Assembly (NCBI RefSeq): GCF_902388705.1
Contig: NZ_CABMQJ010000001.1
Location: forward strand, 62,001-126,000
Source of the DNA: an uncultured Alistipes sp.
GTDB lineage: Bacteria; Bacteroidota; Bacteroidia; Bacteroidales; Rikenellaceae
DNA length: 64,000 nt
Direction of reading: 5' to 3'
The position numbers and the translations under genes were made by a program. The notes under the pieces are model-generated. The model ran no database searches. It was not told the DNA's origin and worked only from the letters and a program-made list of their open reading frames with translations. Shown piece by piece: positions 20,638 to 28,759 of the stretch (position 1 is its first letter; each line of letters opens with the position of its first letter).

Positions 20638-20958
20638 ATGGCCCGCAAACTCCTGCTCATACTTCGTTTCTATTACTCGACCATGTTCTATTTCTGCACG
20701 GCCGTGAGTATCGGGTTTGCCTGGGTGGTTAAAAACCACGGGCCGGAAACCATCCCGTGGTGCATGCTCGGCAAGGCGGTGATCTATCCCCTGTACCTCT
20801 ATGTCTGGATTGTCCAGCGCTACGGCGATGAATTTTTCTACTACCGCAACCTGGGCATCCGGCGCCGCGCGCTGCTGGGCGTCAGCTGCGCTGCGGATTT
20901 TATCTGGTGTTACCTGCTGCTGAAACTGACGGCTGTTTTCCTGTATGGGCTACTCTGA
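20638..20958 (+). CDS. small membrane protein, partner of the following ABC ATPase
   Basis: The 106-aa protein has about three hydrophobic segments (residues 14-33, 44-62 and 78-105) and a charged loop (QRYGDEFFYYRNLGIRRR). The 3' end overlaps the start of the ATPase gene by 14 bp, a sign of translational coupling and of a shared complex. I do not recognise the family. It is too small to be a full ABC permease, so it could be a dimerising membrane subunit or an anchor. The ATG at 20638 was chosen over an upstream GTG lying in the terminator. Confidence 0.6.
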   Translation: MARKLLLILRFYYSTMFYFCTAVSIGFAWVVKNHGPETIPWCMLGKAVIYPLYLYVWIVQRYGDEFFYYRNLGIRRRALLGVSCAADFIWCYLLLKLTAVFLYGLL

Positions 20959-21610
20959 ACAACATCTCCTCGAGATCGATTCCGTCGAACTGTCGTTCGG
21001 CGACCGGCGCATCCTTTCGGGCGTCTACCTCGCCGTCGAAACGGGCGGCGTTACGGCCGTGCTCGGCCGTAACGGCTGCGGTAAAAGCTGTCTGATGAAG
21101 ATACTTTGCGGTTCGCTGCGTGCTGATTTCCGCTCGATGCGCATCGACGGTGTGTGGCACGCGCACTTCCGGGCCGACGAAGTGCGCTACTTAACGCAGC
21201 AGGGGTCTATTCCGGGCTGGATGAGCGTCGACCGCGTGCTGCGCGATTTCGGCCTGCCGTGGGACGACCTGCTGGCGTGGTTCCCGCTTTTCGGCGACCT
21301 GCACGACACGAAAATCCACTCCATGTCGGGCGGCGAGCGGCGGTTGCTGGAATGCTACCTGATCCTGCGCAGCCCGGCGCAGTTCGTCATGCTCGACGAG
21401 CCGTTCTCGCAGGTTGCGCCGCTGCACGTTGCAACCCTGAAAGAACTTATCCGGCAGGAGAAAGCCTCGAAAGGCATTCTGCTGACGGATCATATGCACC
21501 GTCATGTCACCGATATAGCCGACCGCCTCTATGTGATGGCCGATGGCCAGACCTACCTGACGCACGGCCCGGAGGATTTGATCCGCTACGGCTATCTTGC
21601 ACGCTTATAA
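20945..21610 (+). CDS. ABC transporter ATP-binding protein of unknown substrate
   Basis: The 221-aa ATPase has Walker A GRNGCGKSC (41-49, with Cys where Thr or Ser is usual), a signature MSGGERR with Met for the normal Leu, Walker B FVMLDEP and an H-loop LLTDH. It is a single nucleotide-binding domain, so it must act as a dimer. The only membrane partner in sight is the overlapping 106-aa protein. The sequence gives no substrate. Confidence 0.8.
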   Translation: MGYSEQHLLEIDSVELSFGDRRILSGVYLAVETGGVTAVLGRNGCGKSCLMKILCGSLRADFRSMRIDGVWHAHFRADEVRYLTQQGSIPGWMSVDRVLRDFGLPWDDLLAWFPLFGDLHDTKIHSMSGGERRLLECYLILRSPAQFVMLDEPFSQVAPLHVATLKELIRQEKASKGILLTDHMHRHVTDIADRLYVMADGQTYLTHGPEDLIRYGYLARL

Positions 21611-21635
21611 TTCCGTCCGGAATTGAGCCCGAAAA

Positions 21636-22391
21636 TCACCCCGTGACCCATTTTTTGAATTCGGCCGCCCGGTTTTTGCTCAGGAAAACGGGTTCGGGCG
21701 TTTCCACGTCCATGGTAATCAGCAACCGGCTGTTCGACCATACGACGATATTTTGGATATGTTGCTTGGCGATAACGTATTGCTTGTTGACCCGGCAGAA
21801 CGACAGGGGATTCATGTCGTCGCATATGCTGTCGAGCGTCTTGTTATAGGGGTAACTCTTGCCGTCGGCAAGGTATACCTTCGAGGTTTCCTTCGTCGAG
21901 TAGAAGAAGGATATGCGTTCCGTCGGGATGGGCAATAATTGGTTTCGGTAAGCGATCAGGATGTTCTTATGGCTGTTTGTCCGCTGTTGTGCGAACATCT
22001 CGTAGAGCCGGTTCAGGTCGGGAACGGCCGGCTGCCGGTTGAGTTTCCGGAATTTTGCCAGTGCATGCTTCATCTCTTCGACGCAGATCGGTTTGAGCAG
22101 GTAGTCGATTGCATTGACCTTGAATGCGTGGATGGCATATTCGTCGTAGGCGGTCGTGAAAATGACGGGCGATTCGACGGACGTGTGTTTGAATATTTCG
22201 AATGCCGAGCCGTCCGATAAGTGTATATCCATGAATATCAGGTCGGGGGCGGGATTCCGGTCCAGCCACGAAACTGTCTGCATGATGCTTTCCGTCGTCC
22301 CTGCAACCTCTATGTCGGGGGCCACTTCCGTCAGGATGCTGCTCATGTCGTCGAGTGCTCCTGCTTCGTCTTCTATGATCAGTACCTTCAT
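21636..22391 (-). CDS. LytTR-family response regulator
   Basis: The 251-aa regulator has a receiver domain (phospho-acceptor D55 in LIFMDIHLSDG, Thr/Ser in FTTAYDEY, Lys in YLLKPI). A C-terminal LytTR DNA-binding domain begins near residue 145 (RNQLLPIPTERISFFYSTKE). It works with the kinase gene just upstream, whose 3' end overlaps its start by 4 bp (ATGA). Targets are unknown; the diverging FN3 lipoprotein operon is a candidate. Confidence 0.9.
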   Translation of the reverse strand: MKVLIIEDEAGALDDMSSILTEVAPDIEVAGTTESIMQTVSWLDRNPAPDLIFMDIHLSDGSAFEIFKHTSVESPVIFTTAYDEYAIHAFKVNAIDYLLKPICVEEMKHALAKFRKLNRQPAVPDLNRLYEMFAQQRTNSHKNILIAYRNQLLPIPTERISFFYSTKETSKVYLADGKSYPYNKTLDSICDDMNPLSFCRVNKQYVIAKQHIQNIVVWSNSRLLITMDVETPEPVFLSKNRAAEFKKWVTG

Positions 22392-23407
22392 TTGGATTGT
22401 TTAAAATTCATTTCCACCATCGGCAGGAAGACCTTGAAATCTTCTCCCCCCCCCTCGGCTTTCTCGATGCGGATTTCCTTGCCCAGTAGCAGCCTGTATC
22501 TGTTGCGCAGGTTGGTGAGCCCGATGCCGTTCGATTCGGGCGGCGTGAGTCGGGGATAGACCGGGTTGGCGACGGCCAGTTCGTTGCGTTCGTTGAACGA
22601 GATCGTAATACGCATGTGGTGTTCGCTGTCGATGACGTTGTGCTTGACGATGTTTTCGAACAGCGGCAGCAGTGAAAGGCTGGGCATGCGCATGTTGAGC
22701 GCCTGCTGCGGGACGTCGATCCGGCAGCTGTAGTTTTGGGCGAAACGTACGTCCATCAACTGCCGGTAAGAGGTGATGAAATTGAGTTCCTCGCCCAACG
22801 TGGTCAGCGAGGGGCCTTTGAACCGGATGATGTAGCGGAATACGCCCGACAGGTTACCGATGTATTCGAGGCTTTCCTGTTTTTTATTGCTGCGTATCAG
22901 CGATGAAAGGTTGCTCAGCGCGTTGAAGAAAAAATGGGGGCTTATCTGGTTTGCGATGGCGTTGTACTGGCTGCTGAGGTTTTCCAGCCGGAGCATCTCG
23001 ATCTCTTTTTCGTGCTGGCGTTCTTTATTTATCATCAATACGATACTCCCGATTAGCAGGCATATCGTGTAGGTGATAATCAGGTATCCGAATTCGTCGT
23101 ATCCGAGCGAGAGCCATGCGTGCTCCGACTGGAAATGGATGATGGCCATGGCGGTGAAGGCTACCCCCGCGATGACGGCTGCACCCAGCAGGCAGCGCAT
23201 CAGGAAAGAGAGACGCCTGTTCAGGAATATCTTCAGCATGACGATGGTTGCCATCCAGAGGAAGCAGAACCACGCGACCGATACCGAGGCGCGTTTCGAC
23301 CACCATGTAATGGTCACCAGCGTAGCCCAATATTGGCTCAATTGAATCAGGAATGCCGCCATCGGAATGGCCCAACGTGAGCGAACGGCCTGTTTTAAAT
23401 AGCCCAT
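22388..23407 (-). CDS. LytS/YehU-type sensor histidine kinase
   Basis: The 339-aa kinase has four hydrophobic segments in the first 125 residues, a short coiled coil, then the His_kinase motif with H158 in QISPHFFFN (HFLFN is the usual form). An ATP-binding domain follows (LPLFENIVKHNVID, GIGLTNLRNR). It would phosphorylate the overlapping LytTR regulator. A run of nine G near codons 318-321 (plus-strand 22446-22454) could slip; a shift would change only the last 20 residues and the coupling to the next gene. Confidence 0.9.
   Translation of the reverse strand: MGYLKQAVRSRWAIPMAAFLIQLSQYWATLVTITWWSKRASVSVAWFCFLWMATIVMLKIFLNRRLSFLMRCLLGAAVIAGVAFTAMAIIHFQSEHAWLSLGYDEFGYLIITYTICLLIGSIVLMINKERQHEKEIEMLRLENLSSQYNAIANQISPHFFFNALSNLSSLIRSNKKQESLEYIGNLSGVFRYIIRFKGPSLTTLGEELNFITSYRQLMDVRFAQNYSCRIDVPQQALNMRMPSLSLLPLFENIVKHNVIDSEHHMRITISFNERNELAVANPVYPRLTPPESNGIGLTNLRNRYRLLLGKEIRIEKAEGGGEDFKVFLPMVEMNFKQSK
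22446..22454. repeat. G9/C9 homopolymer in the sensor kinase gene
   Basis: Nine consecutive C on the plus strand encode Gly-Gly-Gly near the kinase C-terminus, 55 bp upstream of the regulator's start codon. Confidence 0.8.
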
Positions 23408-23689
23408 GTGTGTTGTGTGCGTAGTAAGCGGGTGTGACGTTTCCGGACAAAAATAATAAAAAAATGCAACAATCGGGCATTCCCGATTGGCGCCGGTTTT
23501 TTCCCGATTAGACGCCTGATTCGCCTTTTTAGCGTATTATGAGGACTTTGATGTGTGCTTTGTGACGATATTTACGAAAACCGATTCAGTTGTTCCATAC
23601 CCATTTCTGGCAATCTTTTACGGGGTTTACACGCTTTGAATCAGCAGGTTGATGAGATTTTGCAGCAAATTTTTTAACTTTTTCAGCTT
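23408..23689. other. divergent intergenic region between the kinase and FN3 lipoprotein genes
   Basis: This 282-bp AT-richer stretch separates two divergent operons and should contain both promoters. I found no exact TAnnTTTG box on either strand, which may mean activator-dependent promoters. Confidence 0.4.
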
Positions 23690-24985
23690 ATGAAGAAAAA
23701 ATTACTCTTTCTGACTTTTTTAGTATCGGGTACTCTCCTTGCAGGCTGCTCGGATGACGAGAAACCCGTGGACCCGGTAGCTTTGGACACCCCTGTCCTG
23801 GCAGAGGGTGTTGTGACACAGGTGTCGCTTGGCGTAGTATGGGATGCCGTGGCAAATGCGGCCTCTTACGTATGTACGCTCGATGACGGCGCCGCAACTC
23901 CCGTAACCCAGCCCGAGGTGCTGTTCGACGGGCTGGAACCCGGTCGCAGCTATACCGTGAAGGTGAAGGCGGTGGCGGGGCAGAAACAATACCTGGATTC
24001 GGAATTCGCCGGCATCACCGTGGCGACCCTGCCTGCCACCCGGCTTGCCGCTCCTGTGCTGACGGCGGGCGACGTGACCGAGAGTTCCGTTGCGATTGTC
24101 TGGGAAAAGGTTCCCGATGCGACGTCCTATGTCTATACGGTCGACGGCGGTGCGGAACAGGAAACCTCCGCTCTGACGGCTGTCGTTTCGGGACTGGAAC
24201 CCGGTATGCCGGTTACGGTGCGGGTGCGGGCCGTTTCCGAGCTGGTTCAGCACCTCGATTCGGAAGTCGCCGAATTGACTGTCGCTGCGGCTATGGAGCA
24301 GGAGTCCTTCACGCTTTCGCTCACGGATACCGGGATGAACAGCATTTCCGTATCCGTTTCTCCTAAAAGTCAGACACGCACCTATTACTGCGGTTATGCG
24401 CTGAAATCCGATTTCGACAAATACGCTTCGCAGGACGAGTTCATCGTTGCGGTGCGCCGCAAGCTCAACGCCTCGGCTCTGTTTGCAGGGGTGAGCTTCG
24501 AGGAATATCTGGCCGCGCAACTCGTACAGGGCGACCATCCTTTCGAATTCACCGGCCTGAAACCCGAAACCGACTACGTCGTTTATGCAGTGGGGTGGTA
24601 TGCCCCGGGCGACCTGCTCACGACCCGCCTCATGTCGGTACCCGCCACGACCCTTCCCGATGCGTCGGGCGAGGTGGCCGTAGCCATCGAGAACGTCACT
24701 GCCAACGGGTTCGACGTCGTCTGCACGCCCGATGTCGCCATCGAGAAGTACTATGTCTATGTCACAAAGACCTCTTCGTTGGGTATGGAAGTATTGATGG
24801 CCGGTGGAATGAATGCGTTCAAGGAGCAGGTGATGCCTACCAAGGACGAGTATACCGGGACGCAGACCATCAGTAAGAGCGGACTGGCTGCCGGAACCGC
24901 CTATTCGGTCTGTGTGCTGGGCATCAGCAAGAGCGGATCCGATTTCTGGATTGAGAAGACGCAGAAGACCGCAAAGGCCGAATAA
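23690..24985 (+). CDS. surface lipoprotein with fibronectin type III-like domains
   Basis: The 431-aa product has a lipobox LLAGC with Cys20, followed at once by SDDEK, an acidic stretch of the kind that directs Bacteroidota lipoproteins to the cell surface. Two FN3-like repeats follow (residues about 35-115 and 120-205), each ending in a phrase like FDGLEPGRSYTVKVKAV. A third region (about 210-320) and a fourth (325-431) again end in GLxxxTxYxVxVxG-type strands. FN3 arrays act as spacers or binding modules. A shorter FN3 lipoprotein follows 31 bp later. Confidence 0.8.
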   Translation: MKKKLLFLTFLVSGTLLAGCSDDEKPVDPVALDTPVLAEGVVTQVSLGVVWDAVANAASYVCTLDDGAATPVTQPEVLFDGLEPGRSYTVKVKAVAGQKQYLDSEFAGITVATLPATRLAAPVLTAGDVTESSVAIVWEKVPDATSYVYTVDGGAEQETSALTAVVSGLEPGMPVTVRVRAVSELVQHLDSEVAELTVAAAMEQESFTLSLTDTGMNSISVSVSPKSQTRTYYCGYALKSDFDKYASQDEFIVAVRRKLNASALFAGVSFEEYLAAQLVQGDHPFEFTGLKPETDYVVYAVGWYAPGDLLTTRLMSVPATTLPDASGEVAVAIENVTANGFDVVCTPDVAIEKYYVYVTKTSSLGMEVLMAGGMNAFKEQVMPTKDEYTGTQTISKSGLAAGTAYSVCVLGISKSGSDFWIEKTQKTAKAE

Positions 24986-25016
24986 AATCACGAATAATTT
25001 TATAACGATAAATACA

Positions 25017-26006
25017 ATGAAAAAGATCAGCAGAATTTTGATGTGCGCTTTCCTGTTGCTGGGATTTGCCGCTTGCAGTGATTCCGACGACGACGGGGAC
25101 AATGGAAACAACAACGGGAATAACAACGGGACGCAGCTCGCCGCCCCTGTCCTGGCCAAGGGAACGGTCGAGGAGGAGGCTTTCGTCGTGACCTGGCAGC
25201 CCGTCGAACACGCGGATTTATATATCTATTCGCTCAACGGAGGCGCCCAGTCCAGCACATCGGGCACATCCGCCCGTTTCGAGGAACTGGAGCCCGGAAC
25301 CGAATATACGGTTGCGGTCAAAGCGCTTTCGAGCGGTTCGGAGTACACGACTTCCGAGGCGGCCGAGATTAAAGTCACCACGCTCGAAGAGGATACTTCC
25401 GGAATGATTCAGTCGGCCGAGTTCGACGCCCTCGTCGGTTCATGGGTCGGCAAGCAGACCGTAAAATACGCTACGGGCATCGATGTTGCCGGGGGCGGTT
25501 TCTTCTACCAGACCGAGGAGTGGACATTCGATGTCGACATCGTGGCGCAGGTCGGATCGCGGAAATTCCGCAAGGAGAACTACCTCGTCTGTCAGGGACT
25601 CGGTGACTTCAAGAAAGAGGGCAGCGCCCGAACCTATGAAGCGCTTATCAAGGAGGGCTTTACCGAAGAGCTGGCCGTTGAAGGATTCGGCCCCAAATGG
25701 TTCCTTCAGCTCAAGGAAGACGGTTCGATTGTCGTCGATGCGACCACCAAGTTCAATGTGATGAGCTGGTTTGCTACCGATGAACTCGGCCCGTACTACC
25801 TGCTCGGCGGTGCTGACGACAAGACTTTCTCCGATTGCGAATGCGAACTTCCCGTCACGATAAACGGCGACGAACTGCGTGTGGGGTCGACCGTCATCTC
25901 CAACAAAACCTGGACGCCCTCCATCTTCCAGTGGAATCCCAAGCAGGGGGCCTATGCCCGTTACTACCTCGGTGAGTCCGACATCGTGCTGACGCGCAAG
26001 AAATAA
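25017..26006 (+). CDS. surface lipoprotein with one FN3-like domain and a unique C-terminal domain
   Basis: The 329-aa product has a lipobox FAAC, then SDSDDDGD and an Asn/Gly linker (GNNNGNNNG), which together suggest surface export. One FN3-like domain (residues about 40-125) resembles the repeats of the preceding gene, indicating shared ancestry. The C-terminal 190 residues (from FDALVGSWVGKQTVKY) may be a lipocalin-like or calycin barrel judging from the LVGSW start, but this is a guess. It forms an operon with the preceding gene and is closed by a strong terminator. Confidence 0.75.
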   Translation: MKKISRILMCAFLLLGFAACSDSDDDGDNGNNNGNNNGTQLAAPVLAKGTVEEEAFVVTWQPVEHADLYIYSLNGGAQSSTSGTSARFEELEPGTEYTVAVKALSSGSEYTTSEAAEIKVTTLEEDTSGMIQSAEFDALVGSWVGKQTVKYATGIDVAGGGFFYQTEEWTFDVDIVAQVGSRKFRKENYLVCQGLGDFKKEGSARTYEALIKEGFTEELAVEGFGPKWFLQLKEDGSIVVDATTKFNVMSWFATDELGPYYLLGGADDKTFSDCECELPVTINGDELRVGSTVISNKTWTPSIFQWNPKQGAYARYYLGESDIVLTRKK

Positions 26007-26026
26007 GCCGGTTCCCGGTGATCAGG

Positions 26027-26055
26027 GCGCCCGTGGAAACCACGGGCGCTTTTTT
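26027..26055 (+). terminator. strong terminator of the FN3 lipoprotein operon
   Basis: A perfect 10-bp GC stem (GCGCCCGTGG / CCACGGGCGC), AAA loop and six T, 20 bp after the stop. Confidence 0.92.
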
Positions 26056-26147
26056 ATCGCCGCAAAGTGCGAGGACGCCCGCTGTCCGGGAATATCGCTT
26101 CCCGGGGTGCCTTGCCGGAAGATGCGGCCGGGCAATTTCCAAATAAA

Positions 26148-26179
26148 TTTGGTTCTCCCCCCGGCTTGCACTATCTTTG
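26148..26179 (+). promoter_or_regulatory. obg promoter (TTTG, 20 bp, TATCTTTG)
   Basis: The -33 TTTG is at 26148-26151 and the -7 TATCTTTG at 26172-26179. The ATG at 26198 is 18 bp downstream. Confidence 0.8.
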
Positions 26180-26197
26180 CACCTTAAACAGTAAGGT

Positions 26198-27211
26198 ATG
26201 GCAGGATCTAACTTTGTAGATTACGTAAAGATATTTGCCCGTTCGGGACACGGAGGGGCCGGATCGGCGCATTTCCGCCGTGAGAAATTCGTGGCGTTCG
26301 GCGGCCCCGACGGTGGCGACGGCGGCAAGGGCGGCAGTATCGTCCTGCAGGGCGACAGCCAGTACTGGACGCTCATCCACCTCAAATACCAGCGCCACCA
26401 GTTTGCCGAGGATGGCCAGAACGGTTCCGGCGCCCGGTCGTCGGGTAAGGATGCCAAAGATATTGTCATTCCCGTGCCGCTGGGCACGGTCGCCCGGCGC
26501 ATCGTCGAGCTGGAGGACGGTACCACAGCCCTGGAGGATGTAGGCGAGGTTACGGCCGACGGCGAGCAGCTGGTGCTGCTGCAGGGCGGGCGCGGCGGCC
26601 TCGGAAACTGGCATTTCAAAAGCGCCACGAACCAGACGCCCCGCTATGCACAGCCGGGTGAGGAGGGCGACGAGGGGGCTTTTATCCTCGAACTGAAAGT
26701 GCTGGCAGACGTGGGGCTGGTCGGTTTCCCCAATGCGGGCAAGAGCACGCTGCTGTCGGTGGTTTCCGCCGCCAAACCCAAGATTGCCAACTATGCCTTT
26801 ACGACGCTCGAGCCCAACCTCGGCATCGTCGAAGTCCGCGACCACAAGTCGTTCGTCATGGCCGATATTCCCGGCATTATCGAGGGGGCGCACGAGGGCC
26901 GGGGCCTGGGAACCCGCTTCCTGCGCCATATCGAACGCAATTCGGTGCTGTTGTTCATGATTCCCGCCGACAGCGATGACATCCGGCACGATTACGAGGT
27001 GCTGCTGGGCGAACTGACGCAGTATAATCCCGAGTTGCTCGACAAACAGCGCCTGCTGGCCGTCACGAAGTGCGATATGTTGGACGACGAATTGATCGGG
27101 CAGATGAAGTCCCATCTTCCGGAGGGAGTGCCGTCGGTGTTTATCTCGTCGGTTTCGGGACTGAACATCATACAGCTCAAGGATATGCTGTGGGAAGCCC
27201 TGCACCGGTAG
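26198..27211 (+). CDS. obg: Obg/CgtA-family GTPase
   Basis: The 337-aa GTPase takes part in 50S ribosome assembly and stress signalling. The glycine-rich Obg fold covers residues 1-158 (GGPDGGDGGKGGS). The G domain follows with G1 GFPNAGKS, G3 DIPG, G4 TKCD (NKxD is usual) and G5 SSVSG. The C-terminal OCT domain is absent, as in many Bacteroidota. The 3' end overlaps the convergent lipoprotein gene by 35 bp. Confidence 0.95.
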   Translation: MAGSNFVDYVKIFARSGHGGAGSAHFRREKFVAFGGPDGGDGGKGGSIVLQGDSQYWTLIHLKYQRHQFAEDGQNGSGARSSGKDAKDIVIPVPLGTVARRIVELEDGTTALEDVGEVTADGEQLVLLQGGRGGLGNWHFKSATNQTPRYAQPGEEGDEGAFILELKVLADVGLVGFPNAGKSTLLSVVSAAKPKIANYAFTTLEPNLGIVEVRDHKSFVMADIPGIIEGAHEGRGLGTRFLRHIERNSVLLFMIPADSDDIRHDYEVLLGELTQYNPELLDKQRLLAVTKCDMLDDELIGQMKSHLPEGVPSVFISSVSGLNIIQLKDMLWEALHR

Positions 27212-28016
27212 CGAAGTCGATTTCGCGGTTGGTGACGCGGAGCGTGTATTTCCCGTTGAAATAATCGATTACACCATATATGGAGCCTGTACCCTGCGGT
27301 ACGGGCTCCGTTGCGTATGTGCAGGTGCCTGACGTCCGCACCGGGAGTGTGCGGCCGGTGCCGTCGGCCAGCAGCCGTTCGGTCGTCACGGGACGGCCGG
27401 TTTCCGGGTCGGTGTCGCACCAGTTGCCCGTTTCGGCGAAATGCACGCCGTTGAAATATACGTAAGTGTCGATATGCCGGGGGCCGATTTCGCCGAACGT
27501 GAGTGCCGCGGGACGCAGGGGATTTTCCCCGTCGCCGCTCACCCGGAGATAACGACCCAGTTCCGCACGGGGAATGCGTCCTGCGCCGTATGCGTCCGCA
27601 GGAGTTGTGCCGAGCTGTACTTTCCCTCCGTAGTCGCACAACGTCAGTCCGTTGCAGTAGACGGTCACGGCCGCGCCGACCGGATAATCGACATAGAGTT
27701 CCGCGCCGTCGACGGCGATGCAGATTCCGCCGCTTTCATCCTGTATGACGAGTGTCTTGTGGAATTCGCCGTACAAATTGTTGGCCGTGACCACGCCCCC
27801 GACGGTAATGTCTGCGGTTACGGGGGTGCATTCGCCCGTACAGAGGGATTTGAGTCGTGCAATCGTACTTGTCGCCTCTTCCCCGCCTTCGTTTCCGAAG
27901 CGGGGCTCCGACGACTTGTCGCAGGCCGGCAGTGTCAGTGCCAGCGCTGCGGCCATCGCCGCCGATACGGCCCGTGCCGTCAGCAGGAGCCGTTTAATGC
28001 GTGCAGTCGTTTTCAT
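27177..28016 (-). CDS. DUF5689-type lipoprotein (downstream copy)
   Basis: The 279-aa product has an export signal ending LTLPAC, then a DUF5689-type fold with two OB-like strand sets: ITVGGVVTANNLYGEFHKTLVIQD and GAAVTVYCNGLTLCDYGGKVQLG, both typical of the family. It is a paralogue of the gene just upstream on the same strand (starts overlap by 23 bp) and its 3' end overlaps obg. It is the last gene of a serB-led unit. Function is unknown; these proteins may bind nucleic acids or glycans, but there is no proof. Confidence 0.75.
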   Translation of the reverse strand: MKTTARIKRLLLTARAVSAAMAAALALTLPACDKSSEPRFGNEGGEEATSTIARLKSLCTGECTPVTADITVGGVVTANNLYGEFHKTLVIQDESGGICIAVDGAELYVDYPVGAAVTVYCNGLTLCDYGGKVQLGTTPADAYGAGRIPRAELGRYLRVSGDGENPLRPAALTFGEIGPRHIDTYVYFNGVHFAETGNWCDTDPETGRPVTTERLLADGTGRTLPVRTSGTCTYATEPVPQGTGSIYGVIDYFNGKYTLRVTNREIDFATGAGLPTAYP

Positions 28017-28755
28017 CGCGCAGTTTGAGGATGTAACGGCCGTCACCGGCATCGTCGTATTGCAGAATCCCCGTAAGCGTACAGCGCCCGACGGGCACTT
28101 CGTCGCCTGCAAACCGGGCATAGTTGCGTACGTACGTGTGGACTTCGGCCCCGTTGTCGTCCGTAAAACGCTTGTATCCGGCCCACGTGCCGGGCGTGAG
28201 GTCTTCCGGAGTGTACCGGAGCGCTTCGAGCCGCACCAGCGTGCCGCATCGCTCGGGTGTCAGTTCGCGAATCGTCAGCAGGGTGGGCACGAGTGGATGC
28301 AGCTGCTCTCCGTTGCGTGTGAGCGCAGCGTCCAGAGCCGGTTTCGAGCCGATGTAATCCGTTACGAAACCGCTTCCGGCGGCGGGTGTGCGTCCGGCCT
28401 GCAATATGCCGCGGCTTTCGCCCAGCGCCAGCCCCTTAAGCCGCAGTGTGACCCGGCATCCCATCGGGAAATCGTTGTGCAGTTGGTCGATGCCGGCCAT
28501 GATTTCCATGCCGGCGCCCTCGTCCTCGATGCAGAGCGTGCGGTAAAAGTTTCCGCCGAGGTCACTGGTGTTCACCCGGCCCGAAACCACAATATCCCCG
28601 GTCACCGGGAATGTCGTGCCCGCATATTTTGCGCGCAGCTCGCCGATGGTCGTCGTGACGGGTTCCGGCGGTGTATCCCCGCCGGGTTTTCCGAACCGGG
28701 AGTCGTAACACCCGGCCAGCAATATCACGGCGCAAAGCAGCGGAAGGCGGCGCAT
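27994..28755 (-). CDS. DUF5689-type lipoprotein (upstream copy)
   Basis: The 253-aa product starts MRRLPLLCAVILLAGC with a clear lipobox. The core has the same order of motifs as the next gene: GDIVVSGRVNTSDLGGNFYRTLCIED, then GCRVTLRLKGLALGESRGILQ. An upstream in-frame start at 28875 lies inside serB and was rejected. It begins 4 bp after serB, so the pair of lipoproteins is probably co-transcribed with serine synthesis, an odd pairing. Confidence 0.75.
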   Translation of the reverse strand: MRRLPLLCAVILLAGCYDSRFGKPGGDTPPEPVTTTIGELRAKYAGTTFPVTGDIVVSGRVNTSDLGGNFYRTLCIEDEGAGMEIMAGIDQLHNDFPMGCRVTLRLKGLALGESRGILQAGRTPAAGSGFVTDYIGSKPALDAALTRNGEQLHPLVPTLLTIRELTPERCGTLVRLEALRYTPEDLTPGTWAGYKRFTDDNGAEVHTYVRNYARFAGDEVPVGRCTLTGILQYDDAGDGRYILKLRDENDCTH

Positions 28756-28759
28756 ACGG

